This document shows positions 16,952 through 25,389 of a stretch of 64,000 nucleotides of DNA, in pieces. The stretch is taken from positions 20,910 through 84,909 of the forward strand of contig DASXPS010000093.1 in the NCBI GenBank assembly GCA_036493475.1, read 5' to 3'. Every line of letters starts with the position of its first letter. Positions within the stretch are counted from its first letter, which is position 1. Made by a program: the position numbers and the translations under genes. The notes beneath the pieces were generated by a model. The model was not told the DNA's origin and made no database searches. It saw nothing but the letters and a program-made list of their open reading frames with translations. The DNA is from Sporichthyaceae bacterium. GTDB taxonomy: Bacteria; Actinomycetota; Actinomycetes; Sporichthyales; Sporichthyaceae.

Positions 16952-17976
16952 TCAGATCGCCAACCCGTCCGCGGCCACCCGGTCCGCGAACCCCTCCAGC
17001 CAGGTCAGCCCGTCGACCAGCGTGCGGGTGTCGCCGACCTGTCGGGTGCGGCCCAACTGGGCGCGGTAGTTCGCCCACCGAGAGGCGGAGAACTGCGTCA
17101 TCCGCCCGGTGTGCGGCCCGACGAAGTCGTACTGCACGTCGCCCAGATCGAAAGTGGCGCTCTCCGGCCAAGCACCGCCCCGCTCTGATGTATCTGTCAT
17201 GACGAACTTGGCGCGCAGGTCCGGGGTGGCCGCGACCACGCTCTCCCCATTGACGATCACGCCCGGGGTGAACCCGTCGCGGCCCAGTACCAGGTGGCCC
17301 CACTCGAACGAGCCGTCATCGAAGGCGTTGCAGAACACGTGCCACATGATCTGCAGGTCGTTGAAGTAGCCGTATTCCTTCCACTCCAGCCCGTGCACCC
17401 AGTAGGAGTTGTCGAACCAGAGCGGCCCGGCCACCGCGCGGCCCTGCATGGTGCCGCGCACCCAGTGGCAGGTCGAGGAGTACAGCATCGGGTGAGTACG
17501 GGAGGCCGCGTAAAACTGCACGCCGAGCCCCACGGACGGCCCGGCCACCTCCAGGATGTCGCCCTCGCTGTAGGCCATCCCGTCCTTTGTCCAGCGCAAC
17601 GCCATTGGCTGCTCCCCGGCCGGCACGATCCCGGCGGGCAACCGTTGGAAGACCGGCTCGGACCAGACCCGCTCCGGGCCGTCCAGCACCCGGCGCAACT
17701 CCCCGCGAGCACTGCGCCCGGAGTCGGCGTGCACGTTGAGTTCGTTGCCCGCGTCGCCGTCCTGGGTCATCACGAAGCACCCGCTGGTCAGCGATCCGAC
17801 GAACTTGCGCTCGATGCAGTAGGTGAGCCCGGCGGAGTCCCGGAAGAATCCGTACAGCCACGAGGTCTGCAGCGGCAGACCCTGCTGCGGATCCTGCACG
17901 AGCATGGTTTCCGGTCCGGCCGGAAGGCGCCGACGACCACCCGGTGGTCGAAGTCGCCGAACAGAAAGCGCGGCAT
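16952..17976 (-). pseudogene. Paralogue of the 9327-10343 protein, interrupted by a one-base frameshift
   Basis: The main frame (ATG at 17905, 317 residues) aligns throughout with the protein at 9327-10343. Its missing N-terminus is in another frame: the ATG at 17976 encodes MPRFLFGDFDHRVVVGAF, matching the paralogue's MDHYTYGDFEYRTVVSGF. Adding one base near 17906-17910 joins the frames and gives the same 29-residue spacing from GAF to YGFF as in the paralogue. So either the gene carries a recent one-base deletion, or this is a sequencing error or a programmed shift. The shortened product could still start at 17905. Family and function are unknown. The operator at 18004 lies just upstream of the intact start. 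Confidence 0.75.
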
Positions 17977-18003
17977 GACGGTCACCCTAGGTCTTGCGGG
18001 AAA

Positions 18004-18025
18004 AATAGTCGAGGTACAAACTATT
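18004..18025. promoter_or_regulatory. Operator-like inverted repeat, second full copy
   Basis: AATAGT and ACTATT are inverted with a 10-base spacer. It matches the site at 10349-10370 at 18 of 22 positions on the opposite strand. It lies between divergent genes: the frameshifted paralogue (17976, minus) and the PEP-utilising enzyme (18065, plus). At both places one of the two flanking genes is a member of the same unknown family. Confidence 0.6.
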
Positions 18026-18064
18026 GAGAGGCAAGCTATCCGTCTGTCCCACGGAGGTTCCGCG

Positions 18065-19669
18065 TTGGCGATAGTGAGCGACCCGACGCTCGGGACCAGC
18101 CAACCCGGTCGGTACTGGACCACCACCAACCTCGGTGAAGCCGCACCGGACGTGCTTTCCCCGATGTGCATGGAGATCTGGGGCCGGTCGGCGGAAATCG
18201 GTTGGCTGTTCTCCATGCAGGTGTTCGGGGTGCTGCCCACCTCGGCCAAGCCGTCTGCGGACACCAACGACTGGGGCTGTTCGGTCTTCTACGGCCGCCC
18301 GGCCATCAATGTCGACGTGGTGCGCGCGACCGTGGCCTCGCTGCCCGGGGTGAGCGGCGACGACTTCGAACGCGACCTGTGCGGCAGCGTGCGCTCGGAC
18401 GCACCGCCGGTGAAGGGCGACCCGCGGCGCATCCCGATCATCCTGGCCAAGGCTCCGCGCACGTTGCTGCGCGAGGGCAAGGTCATCCATGCCAAGCACG
18501 CGGAGACCTACGCCTGGTGGCGACGCGAGGTGTTCGGCAGCGAGACACCGGGCACGCCGGTGGACCGACTGGTGACCGCCCGCGATCGATTCATCGACGT
18601 GTTCTCCCACCACTGCGCCTGGCGGTTCGTGTATGCCGGCGCGCAGAGCGCGATGGTGGACGCGGCTACCAAGGCCGGCGACCCGGCGCTGGCGACCCGG
18701 TTGATGTCCGGGGTGGGCGACGTGCTCGAGACCCGGATGGCCGACGACCTGTGGCGGCTCGCGCACGGACAGCTGACGGAGGATGAGTTCCTCGCCCAGT
18801 GGGGCTACCACGGTCCGAACGAGGGCAACCCCAGCGCGACTGTGTGGCGGGAGGACCCGACGCCGGTGCGGGTGTTGGCCAAGACCTATGCGGGCCGCGG
18901 AGCGGAACGGCCGGCCGGCCGCGAGGCACGGGCGAAGATCATCGGGCAGGAGGCGGAGCAGGCGCTGCTCGCGGCCACGCCGCGGCTGCGCCGGGCGTCG
19001 GTGCAGTGGTTACTGCGTCGGGTACGCAACATCGTCCGAACACTGCAGGTCGGCAAGGCCTCCTTTCTCATGTGCATCGACGGGGTGCGCAAGGCGACCC
19101 GCGAGTTCGGCGCCGAACAGGTCGCCAAGGGCGCACTGGCTCAGGTGGACGACGCGTTCTACCTGACCATCGCCGAGTGTCAGGCCTTGTCGGCCGGCCG
19201 ACTCCCCGACGTCACCGAGATTGTGCTGGCCCGCCGCGGGTATCGCGACGCCCACCGCAAGGTCACCCTGCCGGTGTTCTTCTCCGGCATGCCCGAGCCG
19301 GTGGTGCCCGACCTGAGCCCGACCGATGGTCCGGTCGAGTTGTCCGGCGCGGCCTCCGGCGGCGGACGGGTCGAGGGCCGGGCGCGGGTGCTGCTCGACG
19401 TCAACAACGCGATCGAACTCGACGAGGGCGACATCCTGGTCTGCCGGTTCACCGATCCGAGTTGGGCGCCGCTGATGTCGTTGGCCGAGGCGTTGGTCAT
19501 CGACCTGGGCGGTTCGGCGAGCCACGGCGCGGTCGTGGCGCGCGAACTCGGCATCCCGTACGTGATCGGCACGGAACGCGGCACCACGGTGCTGCGCGAC
19601 GGGGACCGGATCCTGGTCGACGGCGAGCAGAATGTGGTCCGGGTGTTGGGTGGAGAGGGTGCGTCATGA
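18065..19669 (+). CDS. Stand-alone PEP-utilising enzyme (swivelling His domain, no ATP-grasp domain)
   Basis: This is a 534-residue protein. The C-terminus (about residues 445-530) is the PEP-utiliser mobile domain: VIDLGGSASHGAVVARELGI, containing the phosphorylated His, then PYVIGT and a DGD...VDG ending. The rest resembles the central region of rifampin-phosphotransferase/PEP-synthase-like proteins (RYWTTTNLGEAAPDVLSPM near the start). The ATP-binding N-terminal domain these enzymes need is absent, so a partner ATPase or another reaction is implied. The TTG start at 18065 lies 7 bases after GGAGG; a GTG at 18074 is less well placed. It is coupled by ATGA to the membrane protein downstream. 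Confidence 0.82.
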   Translation: MAIVSDPTLGTSQPGRYWTTTNLGEAAPDVLSPMCMEIWGRSAEIGWLFSMQVFGVLPTSAKPSADTNDWGCSVFYGRPAINVDVVRATVASLPGVSGDDFERDLCGSVRSDAPPVKGDPRRIPIILAKAPRTLLREGKVIHAKHAETYAWWRREVFGSETPGTPVDRLVTARDRFIDVFSHHCAWRFVYAGAQSAMVDAATKAGDPALATRLMSGVGDVLETRMADDLWRLAHGQLTEDEFLAQWGYHGPNEGNPSATVWREDPTPVRVLAKTYAGRGAERPAGREARAKIIGQEAEQALLAATPRLRRASVQWLLRRVRNIVRTLQVGKASFLMCIDGVRKATREFGAEQVAKGALAQVDDAFYLTIAECQALSAGRLPDVTEIVLARRGYRDAHRKVTLPVFFSGMPEPVVPDLSPTDGPVELSGAASGGGRVEGRARVLLDVNNAIELDEGDILVCRFTDPSWAPLMSLAEALVIDLGGSASHGAVVARELGIPYVIGTERGTTVLRDGDRILVDGEQNVVRVLGGEGAS

Positions 19670-20643
19670 CCGTGCTCAGTGACAAGCCGCGGACGCGGCG
19701 CGCGGTTCCCGCCCGCCCGCGCAACCGGCTGGTGACCGCACTGGTCGGCGGGTTCGCCGCGCTGGTCGTGCTGGACCTGGTGATCACCGGCATCGGCAGC
19801 CCGCCGGGCAACGTCCCTGCGGTGAAGCTCGGGGAGAACACCGGGGTCCCGATGGTGCCGACCAACGCGGATTTCCCGTACAACCACACCCACACGATCT
19901 GGGCGATCGTCCTGCTCGGCGGGCTTGGCACGATCGGCTTCGCGGTGGCCATCCGGGACGCCATCCGCAACCGGGACTACCTGCCGCTGTTCATCGGCTT
20001 GGGCACCATTGCGGTGGTCTTTCCCGAGGTCTTCTTCGACATCGTCGGCATGGTCTACTACCCCGTCCATTCCGGCGACTTCGCGTTCAAGATCTTCGGC
20101 CGCCGGATGGGCTGGTTCATCGTCGGCGGCTGGTTCGGCGCCGGGGCATTCGCCGGGCTGATGCTCAAGGCCCTGCGCAGTCGACCCAAGGCCTGGCAGG
20201 TCTGGGCGCTCGTGCTCGGCGTCGGGATCAGCTACTCGATCTTCGAGGAAATCCTGGTCACCGCCGGCGGCATGTACCAGTACTACGGCAACCAGCCGAT
20301 GTGGTGGCACAGCCTCCCGTTGTGGTGGACACCGTGCAACGTCATCGGCTGCGCGCTGCTGCCTGCCGCCTTCGCCTACCGCTACCAGCACATCCTCACC
20401 GGCTGGCGCGCCGCGGTCATGGTGATCGTGGTGCCCGTCAGCGTGGCCGGGACGTACGCGTTCATTGCCATGCCGAGTTGGATTGTGGTCAACGCCGACT
20501 ACCCGTGGTTGCCCACCGAGTTGGGCGGTCTGGCCACCTACGCGCTGGGCATCGGGATGATCGCCGTGGTGCTGAACGCGTTCATGGGCTATCAGCCGTT
20601 CGACCCGGACAGCGGGCCGGCTGGATCGAACACTCGGGAGTAG
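19666..20643 (+). CDS. Multi-pass membrane protein, possibly AveC/spirocyclase-like
   Basis: This 325-residue integral membrane protein has about seven hydrophobic segments spread from residue 22 to 315. Conserved-looking motifs are FPEVFFDIVGMVYYPVHSG, GRRMGWFIVGGWFGAG and MWWHSLPLWWTPCNVIG. The pattern recalls AveC-like membrane proteins of actinobacteria, but I cannot confirm this. It overlaps the PEP-utilising enzyme by ATGA, so the two are made together. Such coupling suggests the soluble enzyme acts on a lipid or membrane substrate; that is inference. Confidence 0.7.
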   Translation: MTVLSDKPRTRRAVPARPRNRLVTALVGGFAALVVLDLVITGIGSPPGNVPAVKLGENTGVPMVPTNADFPYNHTHTIWAIVLLGGLGTIGFAVAIRDAIRNRDYLPLFIGLGTIAVVFPEVFFDIVGMVYYPVHSGDFAFKIFGRRMGWFIVGGWFGAGAFAGLMLKALRSRPKAWQVWALVLGVGISYSIFEEILVTAGGMYQYYGNQPMWWHSLPLWWTPCNVIGCALLPAAFAYRYQHILTGWRAAVMVIVVPVSVAGTYAFIAMPSWIVVNADYPWLPTELGGLATYALGIGMIAVVLNAFMGYQPFDPDSGPAGSNTRE

Positions 20644-20716
20644 GCGGATGGCGTCGTGGGCATCGCCTCGACGACGAACCAACGCCGCGGGGTCGACCTC
20701 GGCCCCCGGATCGGGA

Positions 20717-21088
20717 CTATTGCCCGAACGAGTAACGCAGGTTGGCGTTGATCAATTGATTCAGCCGGTGGCGCAGGGCGCGCACGGTGCTCTCGTCCGG
20801 GAACGGGTCGTCCAGCAGCAAGGTCCACCGCAGGTCTGTGTCGTAGCCGGAGGCGGACGGCGTCAGGTCGAAGCGCACCCGCGCATCCGGACGCTCCTCC
20901 CAAAGCGAGGACCACACGACCAGCCGTGGCGCCTCGGATTCCAGCACGACCGGCCGGACCTCGCTCGACCGGATGGACAACCACTGCCGGTGCGGACCGC
21001 GGTCGGGGTCGGTGAGCGCTTCGAAGACCACCTGCGACGGCGCGGGTTGGTTCTTCTTCTTGGACGCCACCTCGTGCATGGGGTCCAT
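20717..21088 (-). CDS. SRPBCC-family protein
   Basis: This is a 123-residue protein of START/Bet v1-like character: QVVFEALTDPDRGPHRQWLSI, then VVWSSLWEERPDARVRFDLTP, DLRWTLLLDD and a C-terminal amphipathic helix (VRALRHRLNQLINANLRYSFGQ). It has no catalytic signature. The first ATG is used, with GGAAGG just upstream; a second ATG nine bases on is possible. It lies 16 bases downstream of the zinc-ribbon SDR and was probably transcribed with it. Confidence 0.75.
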   Translation of the reverse strand: MDPMHEVASKKKNQPAPSQVVFEALTDPDRGPHRQWLSIRSSEVRPVVLESEAPRLVVWSSLWEERPDARVRFDLTPSASGYDTDLRWTLLLDDPFPDESTVRALRHRLNQLINANLRYSFGQ

Positions 21089-21103
21089 TGTGCCTTCCGG
21101 GCC

Positions 21104-22531
21104 TCACCACTGGGCGGGTTTATAGTCCTTGAGGAAGACGCCATACAGGTCCTCGCCGACCTCCCCGCGCACGATCGGGTCGTAGACCCGAGCCGCGCCG
21201 TCGACCAGGTCGAGCGGGGCGTGGAAGCCCTCCTCGTGCAGCCGGGCCTTCGTGGGGTGCGGGCGTTCGTCGGTGATCCAACCGGTGTCGACCGCGGTCA
21301 TCAGAATCCCGTCGCGTTCGAACATTTCCTGCGCGCTGGTGCGGGTCAGCATGTTCAGCGCGGCCTTGGCCATGTTCGTGTGCGGGTGGCCGGGACCCTT
21401 GTTGCCGCGGGCGAACTGACCCTCCATCGCTGAGACGTTGACGACGTAGGTGCGTCGTGCCGGCGAGGCGGCCAGCGACGCACGCAGCCGGGAGACGAGC
21501 AGGAACGGCGCGGTGGAGTTGCACAGTTGGACCTCGAGCAGTTCCAGCGGGTCGACCTCGTCGACCACGTCGGTCCAGCTGTTCCTCGGCGCCAGATCCG
21601 GCACCAGCCCGCCGGCGTCGATCGCATTGCCCGCCGCCACCCGGTCCAGCGCCGCCGAACCCCCGATCAGTGCCAGCTCGGTCAGGGCGCTCGGGGTCAG
21701 CGGGTGTTCGGCCAGATTGGTCAACTCCTTCGAGTGCTCGCGCACCCCACCGGACAACGTCATCACGTCGGGCAACAGGCCCTCGGGCAGCGGTGCGGTC
21801 TCCGCGGCCACCAGGTGGGAGTAGGCGCCGGGGCTGCGCCGCACAGTCTGCGCGGCGTTGTTGATCAGAATGTCCAGCGGCCCGGCCGCGGCGACGGAGT
21901 CGGCGAGCGCGATGACCTGCGCCGGGTCACGCAGGTCGATGCCGACGATGCGCAGTCGGTGCAGCCAGTCGGCGCTGTCCTGCATGGCGCTGAACCGGCG
22001 CACCGCGTCGGACGGGAAGCGGGTGGTGATGGTGGTGTGCGCGCCGTCGCGCAGCAGGCGCAACGCGATGTACATACCGATCTTGGCCCGCCCACCGGTG
22101 AGCAACGCACGCTTCCCGGTCAGGTCGGCGTGCGCGTCGCGGCGGGCCCGGTTGAACGCCGCGCACGACGGACAGAGCTGGTGGTAGAACGCGTCCACCT
22201 CGACGTAGCGGACCTTGCAGATGTAGCAACCGCGCGCCCGGTTGAGGATCCCGGCCAGGTCGGTGGCGGTCTGCGTGGCCAACCCGAATGCACCGGCGGT
22301 CTCGTCATCGATGCGGCCCGGCGCCCCGGTGGCGGTGGCGGCGGTGACCGCGTCGTCCTCGGCGCGGATGCGGGCCTGGCGTTCCGCGCGTCGGCGCTCC
22401 TTGACCGTCTTGAAGACGCCACCCACCGCCAGGCGCAGCGCCACCGCATCCGGGTGCTCCGGCGGAAGCGCCTCGACCTCAGCGATCACCGCCAGGGCCT
22501 GCGCCAGTCGTTCGGGGTCGATGCCGTCCAC
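21104..22531 (-). CDS. SDR-fold protein with N-terminal zinc ribbon and altered active site
   Basis: This 475-residue protein has a helical N-terminus (about residues 1-85), then a putative zinc ribbon: CYICK near 100 and CPSC near 118. The SDR domain follows, with LLTGGRAKIG for cofactor binding and LINNAAQ. In the active site Ser is present (NVSAMEG) but the usual Tyr-x-x-x-Lys reads Thr-Asn-Met-Ala-Lys (HTNMAKAAL), so the catalytic Tyr is missing. A long insert lies between the cofactor and catalytic segments. It may be a non-classical reductase or a pseudoenzyme. The GTG start at 22531 is the outermost in frame. Confidence 0.82.
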   Translation of the reverse strand: MDGIDPERLAQALAVIAEVEALPPEHPDAVALRLAVGGVFKTVKERRRAERQARIRAEDDAVTAATATGAPGRIDDETAGAFGLATQTATDLAGILNRARGCYICKVRYVEVDAFYHQLCPSCAAFNRARRDAHADLTGKRALLTGGRAKIGMYIALRLLRDGAHTTITTRFPSDAVRRFSAMQDSADWLHRLRIVGIDLRDPAQVIALADSVAAAGPLDILINNAAQTVRRSPGAYSHLVAAETAPLPEGLLPDVMTLSGGVREHSKELTNLAEHPLTPSALTELALIGGSAALDRVAAGNAIDAGGLVPDLAPRNSWTDVVDEVDPLELLEVQLCNSTAPFLLVSRLRASLAASPARRTYVVNVSAMEGQFARGNKGPGHPHTNMAKAALNMLTRTSAQEMFERDGILMTAVDTGWITDERPHPTKARLHEEGFHAPLDLVDGAARVYDPIVRGEVGEDLYGVFLKDYKPAQW

Positions 22532-22543
22532 CGAGCGATTTTG

Positions 22544-23026
22544 TCAGTACGAGGGATCGCTCCGGTCCCGGGCGGCCGGCGCCGTCCCCGGCGGGGTCGC
22601 GACGAACTGGCCGACCTGCTCGGTCTGCCACTCCGAGACCAGCGTGCGATGGGCGATCCGCCAGCGGGCAGCGGGGCGGTCCTCGAACCGGTCGACGTAC
22701 CGGGCGCCGAACACGCGCAGCGCACCGCCGCCCTTGGTCACGTGGTAGGCGACCAGGTAGCTCTCCACGATGGCGACGCCACCGTCGGCGGCAATGGAGA
22801 TGTTCGACAGCGTGTGCATGGTGGAGTCGAAGCGTTCGGCCAGCACGCCGAGGACCCAGGGGACGTACTCATCGACGCTGCCCCGGAAGGAATCACCGTG
22901 ATCGTCGAAGCCGTCGTCATGGTAGGCCGAGCGGATCAGCTCGGCGTCTCTGCGGTCGATGCCGCGGCAATACCGGTGCAGGGCCGCGGTGATCTGCCGC
23001 TCCACATCGATCGACGGATCTCTCAT
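22544..23026 (-). CDS. NTF2-like (SnoaL-type) protein
   Basis: This 160-residue protein has the NTF2-like layout: an N-terminal helix with YCRGIDRRDAELIRSAYHDDGFDDHG, a middle helix (VDEYVPWVLGVLAERFDSTMHTLSNISI) and C-terminal strands ending WRIAHRTLVSEWQ. The Tyr/Asp/His positions are those seen in SnoaL-like hydratase or dehydratase subunits of oxygenase clusters. The ATG at 23026 overlaps the P450 stop (ATGA), which rules out the longer upstream reading. It is co-translated with the P450. Confidence 0.85.
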   Translation of the reverse strand: MRDPSIDVERQITAALHRYCRGIDRRDAELIRSAYHDDGFDDHGDSFRGSVDEYVPWVLGVLAERFDSTMHTLSNISIAADGGVAIVESYLVAYHVTKGGGALRVFGARYVDRFEDRPAARWRIAHRTLVSEWQTEQVGQFVATPPGTAPAARDRSDPSY

Positions 23027-24300
23027 GCCGGTTCGAGAACCACCTGAAGCCTCGTCAGATTGTGTTGAACCAAATTCGGCATCCATGAGCCACAGTCCTC
23101 CCCCGGTGCCAACGCCAGCGCACTGGTACGGCGCAACAACACCTCGATAGCAATCCGTGCTTCCGCGCGGGCCAACGGCGCACCCAGGCAGAAGTGTGGG
23201 CCCTGGGCGAAGGACAGATGGCGCCTGCCCTCGGCCGCCCGGTCCAATCGCACCTCGTCAGCAGCCGGCCATTGGTCCGGGTCGCGATTGGCCGCCGCGT
23301 AGAGCAACCAGACGAACTCGCCCGCCGCGATCGGCACCCCGCCCGCGGTGGTACCCCGGGTCGCGGTGCGGAACAAGCCCTGCGCCGGCGGCTCCAGACG
23401 CAGCACTTCCTCAACGAACGCGGGCACCTGCGCGGTGTCGGACCGCAGCCGCTCCTGCAGCGTCGGGTCCATCGCCAGGGCTGCCGCACACGAGGAGATC
23501 AGACTCTGCGTGGTCTCATTCCCGCCGATCAGGAACAGCGTCAACGTCTGCAATTGCTCCTCGTGACAGAGCACCTCACCGGCCGCCGCCACATCCGAGA
23601 TCAGGTCCTCGCGCGGGGTGGACACCCGGTCGGCGATGGCCGCGGTGAAGTAGTCGTAGCACTCGTCCAGCCCGGTGAGCAGCGCCACGATCTCCTCGCG
23701 CGGCAACGTTGGCTTCCCGTTGGCCCGCACGAAGCAGTCACTCCACCGTTTCAACGTCGGCTGATCCACGTCGTCGATGCCCAAGGCCCGGGCAATCACC
23801 GTCATCGGCAGCGGTACTGCGTAATCTCGCACCAGATCCGCACGCCTGTTCGGCACGAACGCATCGGCCAACGTTTCGGCCACGTCGGTGATCGGCGCCT
23901 CCAACGCGTTCACCCGACGCGGCGCGAAGGCCTTGTTCATCAGCGTGCGCTGTTGGCCGTGCCGCGGTGGATCGCAGTTGACCAGCGAGGCACCCTTCTG
24001 CGCGATCCCCACCCGGCGCACCGCGGCCGCCCGGACCGCCTCGGGGTAGGACTCGTCCGCCGCCACTGCCCGGGCCAACGCGGTCGCCGCACCCGGCCCG
24101 GACTGCCGCGTCGAGGAAAAGTCCTCCGGACGCAACAAAACATCGAGCACGTCGGCATGCCGGGTCACCGCGTAGGCGGACAGCGCCGAGACCCAGTGCA
24201 CCGGATGCTCCTCGCGCAGATGCGCGTAGATCGGGTACGGGCAGCGCACCAGGTCCGGATCCGCGTTGGCGAACAAGCCCTCGTGCGGACAGTCGGTCAC
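23023..24300 (-). CDS. Cytochrome P450
   Basis: This 425-residue soluble P450 has the I-helix motif GGNETTQS, ExxR in EEVLRLE, and the haem loop FAQGPHFCLG with Cys near residue 371. It is related to the P450 at 6015-7313 by CDPPRHGQQRTLMNKAFAPRRV. The GTG start at 24300 is used. It is divergent from an SDR gene across 83 bases that hold an operator-like half-site and is coupled to an NTF2-like gene downstream. Confidence 0.92.
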   Translation of the reverse strand: MTDCPHEGLFANADPDLVRCPYPIYAHLREEHPVHWVSALSAYAVTRHADVLDVLLRPEDFSSTRQSGPGAATALARAVAADESYPEAVRAAAVRRVGIAQKGASLVNCDPPRHGQQRTLMNKAFAPRRVNALEAPITDVAETLADAFVPNRRADLVRDYAVPLPMTVIARALGIDDVDQPTLKRWSDCFVRANGKPTLPREEIVALLTGLDECYDYFTAAIADRVSTPREDLISDVAAAGEVLCHEEQLQTLTLFLIGGNETTQSLISSCAAALAMDPTLQERLRSDTAQVPAFVEEVLRLEPPAQGLFRTATRGTTAGGVPIAAGEFVWLLYAAANRDPDQWPAADEVRLDRAAEGRRHLSFAQGPHFCLGAPLARAEARIAIEVLLRRTSALALAPGEDCGSWMPNLVQHNLTRLQVVLEPA

Positions 24301-24342
24301 AGCCGGACGCTAATGCCGCGCGGCACTCAAGGTCCAGTGCCC

Positions 24343-24364
24343 AACCATTGAGAACTTGACTATT
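24343..24364. promoter_or_regulatory. Partial copy of the shared operator (CTTGACTATT half)
   Basis: The right half CTTGACTATT (24355-24364) is identical to that of the site at 10349-10370; the left half keeps only scattered matches. It lies between the divergent P450 (24300) and SDR (24384) genes. It may be a weaker site for the same regulator. Confidence 0.45.
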
Positions 24365-24383
24365 TCGGCCCTAGTCTCGTCCC

Positions 24384-25196
24384 GTGCCCACCGATCCGTT
24401 CCGTCTGGACGGCGAGGTCGCGGTCGTCACCGGCGGCACGGCCGGTATCGGCGCAGCGATCGCCACCCTGTTCCGCGACCGCGGCGCCCGGGTGATCGTC
24501 TGTGGCCGCGATGCCGAGCGCGGCAAGGCCTTCGCCGACACCCACGGCATCGAGTTCGTGGGCGCGGACGTCACCAGCGAGGCCGATCTCGCCGGCCTGG
24601 CCGTCGCCGTGGGCCCGGCGTCGATCCTGGTGAACAACGCCGGCCCCACCGACCTGCTGCACACCCGCGAGGTCGACGGTCCGGTCGGCGAGATGACGCC
24701 GACCAACTGGGCCCGGGTGCTGGATGTCACGCTCACCGGCGCCTACCTGACGACCCATCATCTTTTGCCCGCGCTGATCCGGTCCGGCCACGGTGCCATC
24801 GTGAACATTTCCTCGATCGCCGCCGCGCAGGCCATACCCGGCTTCGACGCCTACTCCGCAGGCAAGGCCGGCCTGGAGGCGATGACCCGTTCGCTGGCCG
24901 CGGGCTATGCCCACCTGGGCGTGCGGGCCAACGCGATCCGGGTCGGCTCGATCGCGGTCGACCATGGCGACGGCGAACGCCGCCGCGGCGTGGAGCCCGA
25001 CCCGCGCCCGGACGCCTGGCGTCGCCCCGCCCCACCGGCCGCAGGTCGCCCGGAGGACATCGCGCACGCGGCGCTGTATCTGGCCGGCCCAGCAAGCAGT
25101 TACGTCACCGGCGTCGTGCTGCCGGTTGACGGCGGGCTCGGCACCCGCTCCTTGATGCCCTGGCAGACCCCCCGGCCGGGGCCGCCGGACGGCTGA
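24384..25196 (+). CDS. Short-chain dehydrogenase/reductase
   Basis: This 270-residue SDR has TGGTAGIG (about residues 15-22), VNNAGP (about 87), the catalytic Ser in NISSIAA and YSAGK for Tyr/Lys (about 154-158). An Arg after strand 2 (VCGRDAERG) suggests NADP use. The C-terminal tail after VDGGLG is longer than usual and Pro-rich. The GTG start at 24384 has little leader after the TAGTCT at 24372-24377, so a leaderless transcript is possible. It is divergent from the P450/NTF2 pair and probably acts on the same compound. Confidence 0.92.
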   Translation: MPTDPFRLDGEVAVVTGGTAGIGAAIATLFRDRGARVIVCGRDAERGKAFADTHGIEFVGADVTSEADLAGLAVAVGPASILVNNAGPTDLLHTREVDGPVGEMTPTNWARVLDVTLTGAYLTTHHLLPALIRSGHGAIVNISSIAAAQAIPGFDAYSAGKAGLEAMTRSLAAGYAHLGVRANAIRVGSIAVDHGDGERRRGVEPDPRPDAWRRPAPPAAGRPEDIAHAALYLAGPASSYVTGVVLPVDGGLGTRSLMPWQTPRPGPPDG

Positions 25197-25389
25197 TACA
25201 CGGACTTTCCGCGCCAAATTCGCCTAGGGCGTGATGTCCGACCAATCCGACAAGCAGTCCTACTGGGTTCACGTACCGAAAAGTAGGGTTCGGTCACGTT
25301 CTGTCGTTACAGTGACCGGCGCGACAATTCGGACGTAAATTTGGGGCGCGGGTCAGTCCGGTGAACCGCATAAGCCTCAGGAGTCGCAC
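25197..25389 (+). promoter_or_regulatory. Control region upstream of Liv operon 2
   Basis: These 193 bases contain no supported gene. An inverted repeat, CGGTCAC at 25291-25297 and GTGACCG at 25312-25318 (14-base spacer), is the clearest element and lies about 70 bases before the binding-protein start. It could be an operator, for example for the PucR-type regulator at the end of the operon, but that link is inference. Confidence 0.4.
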
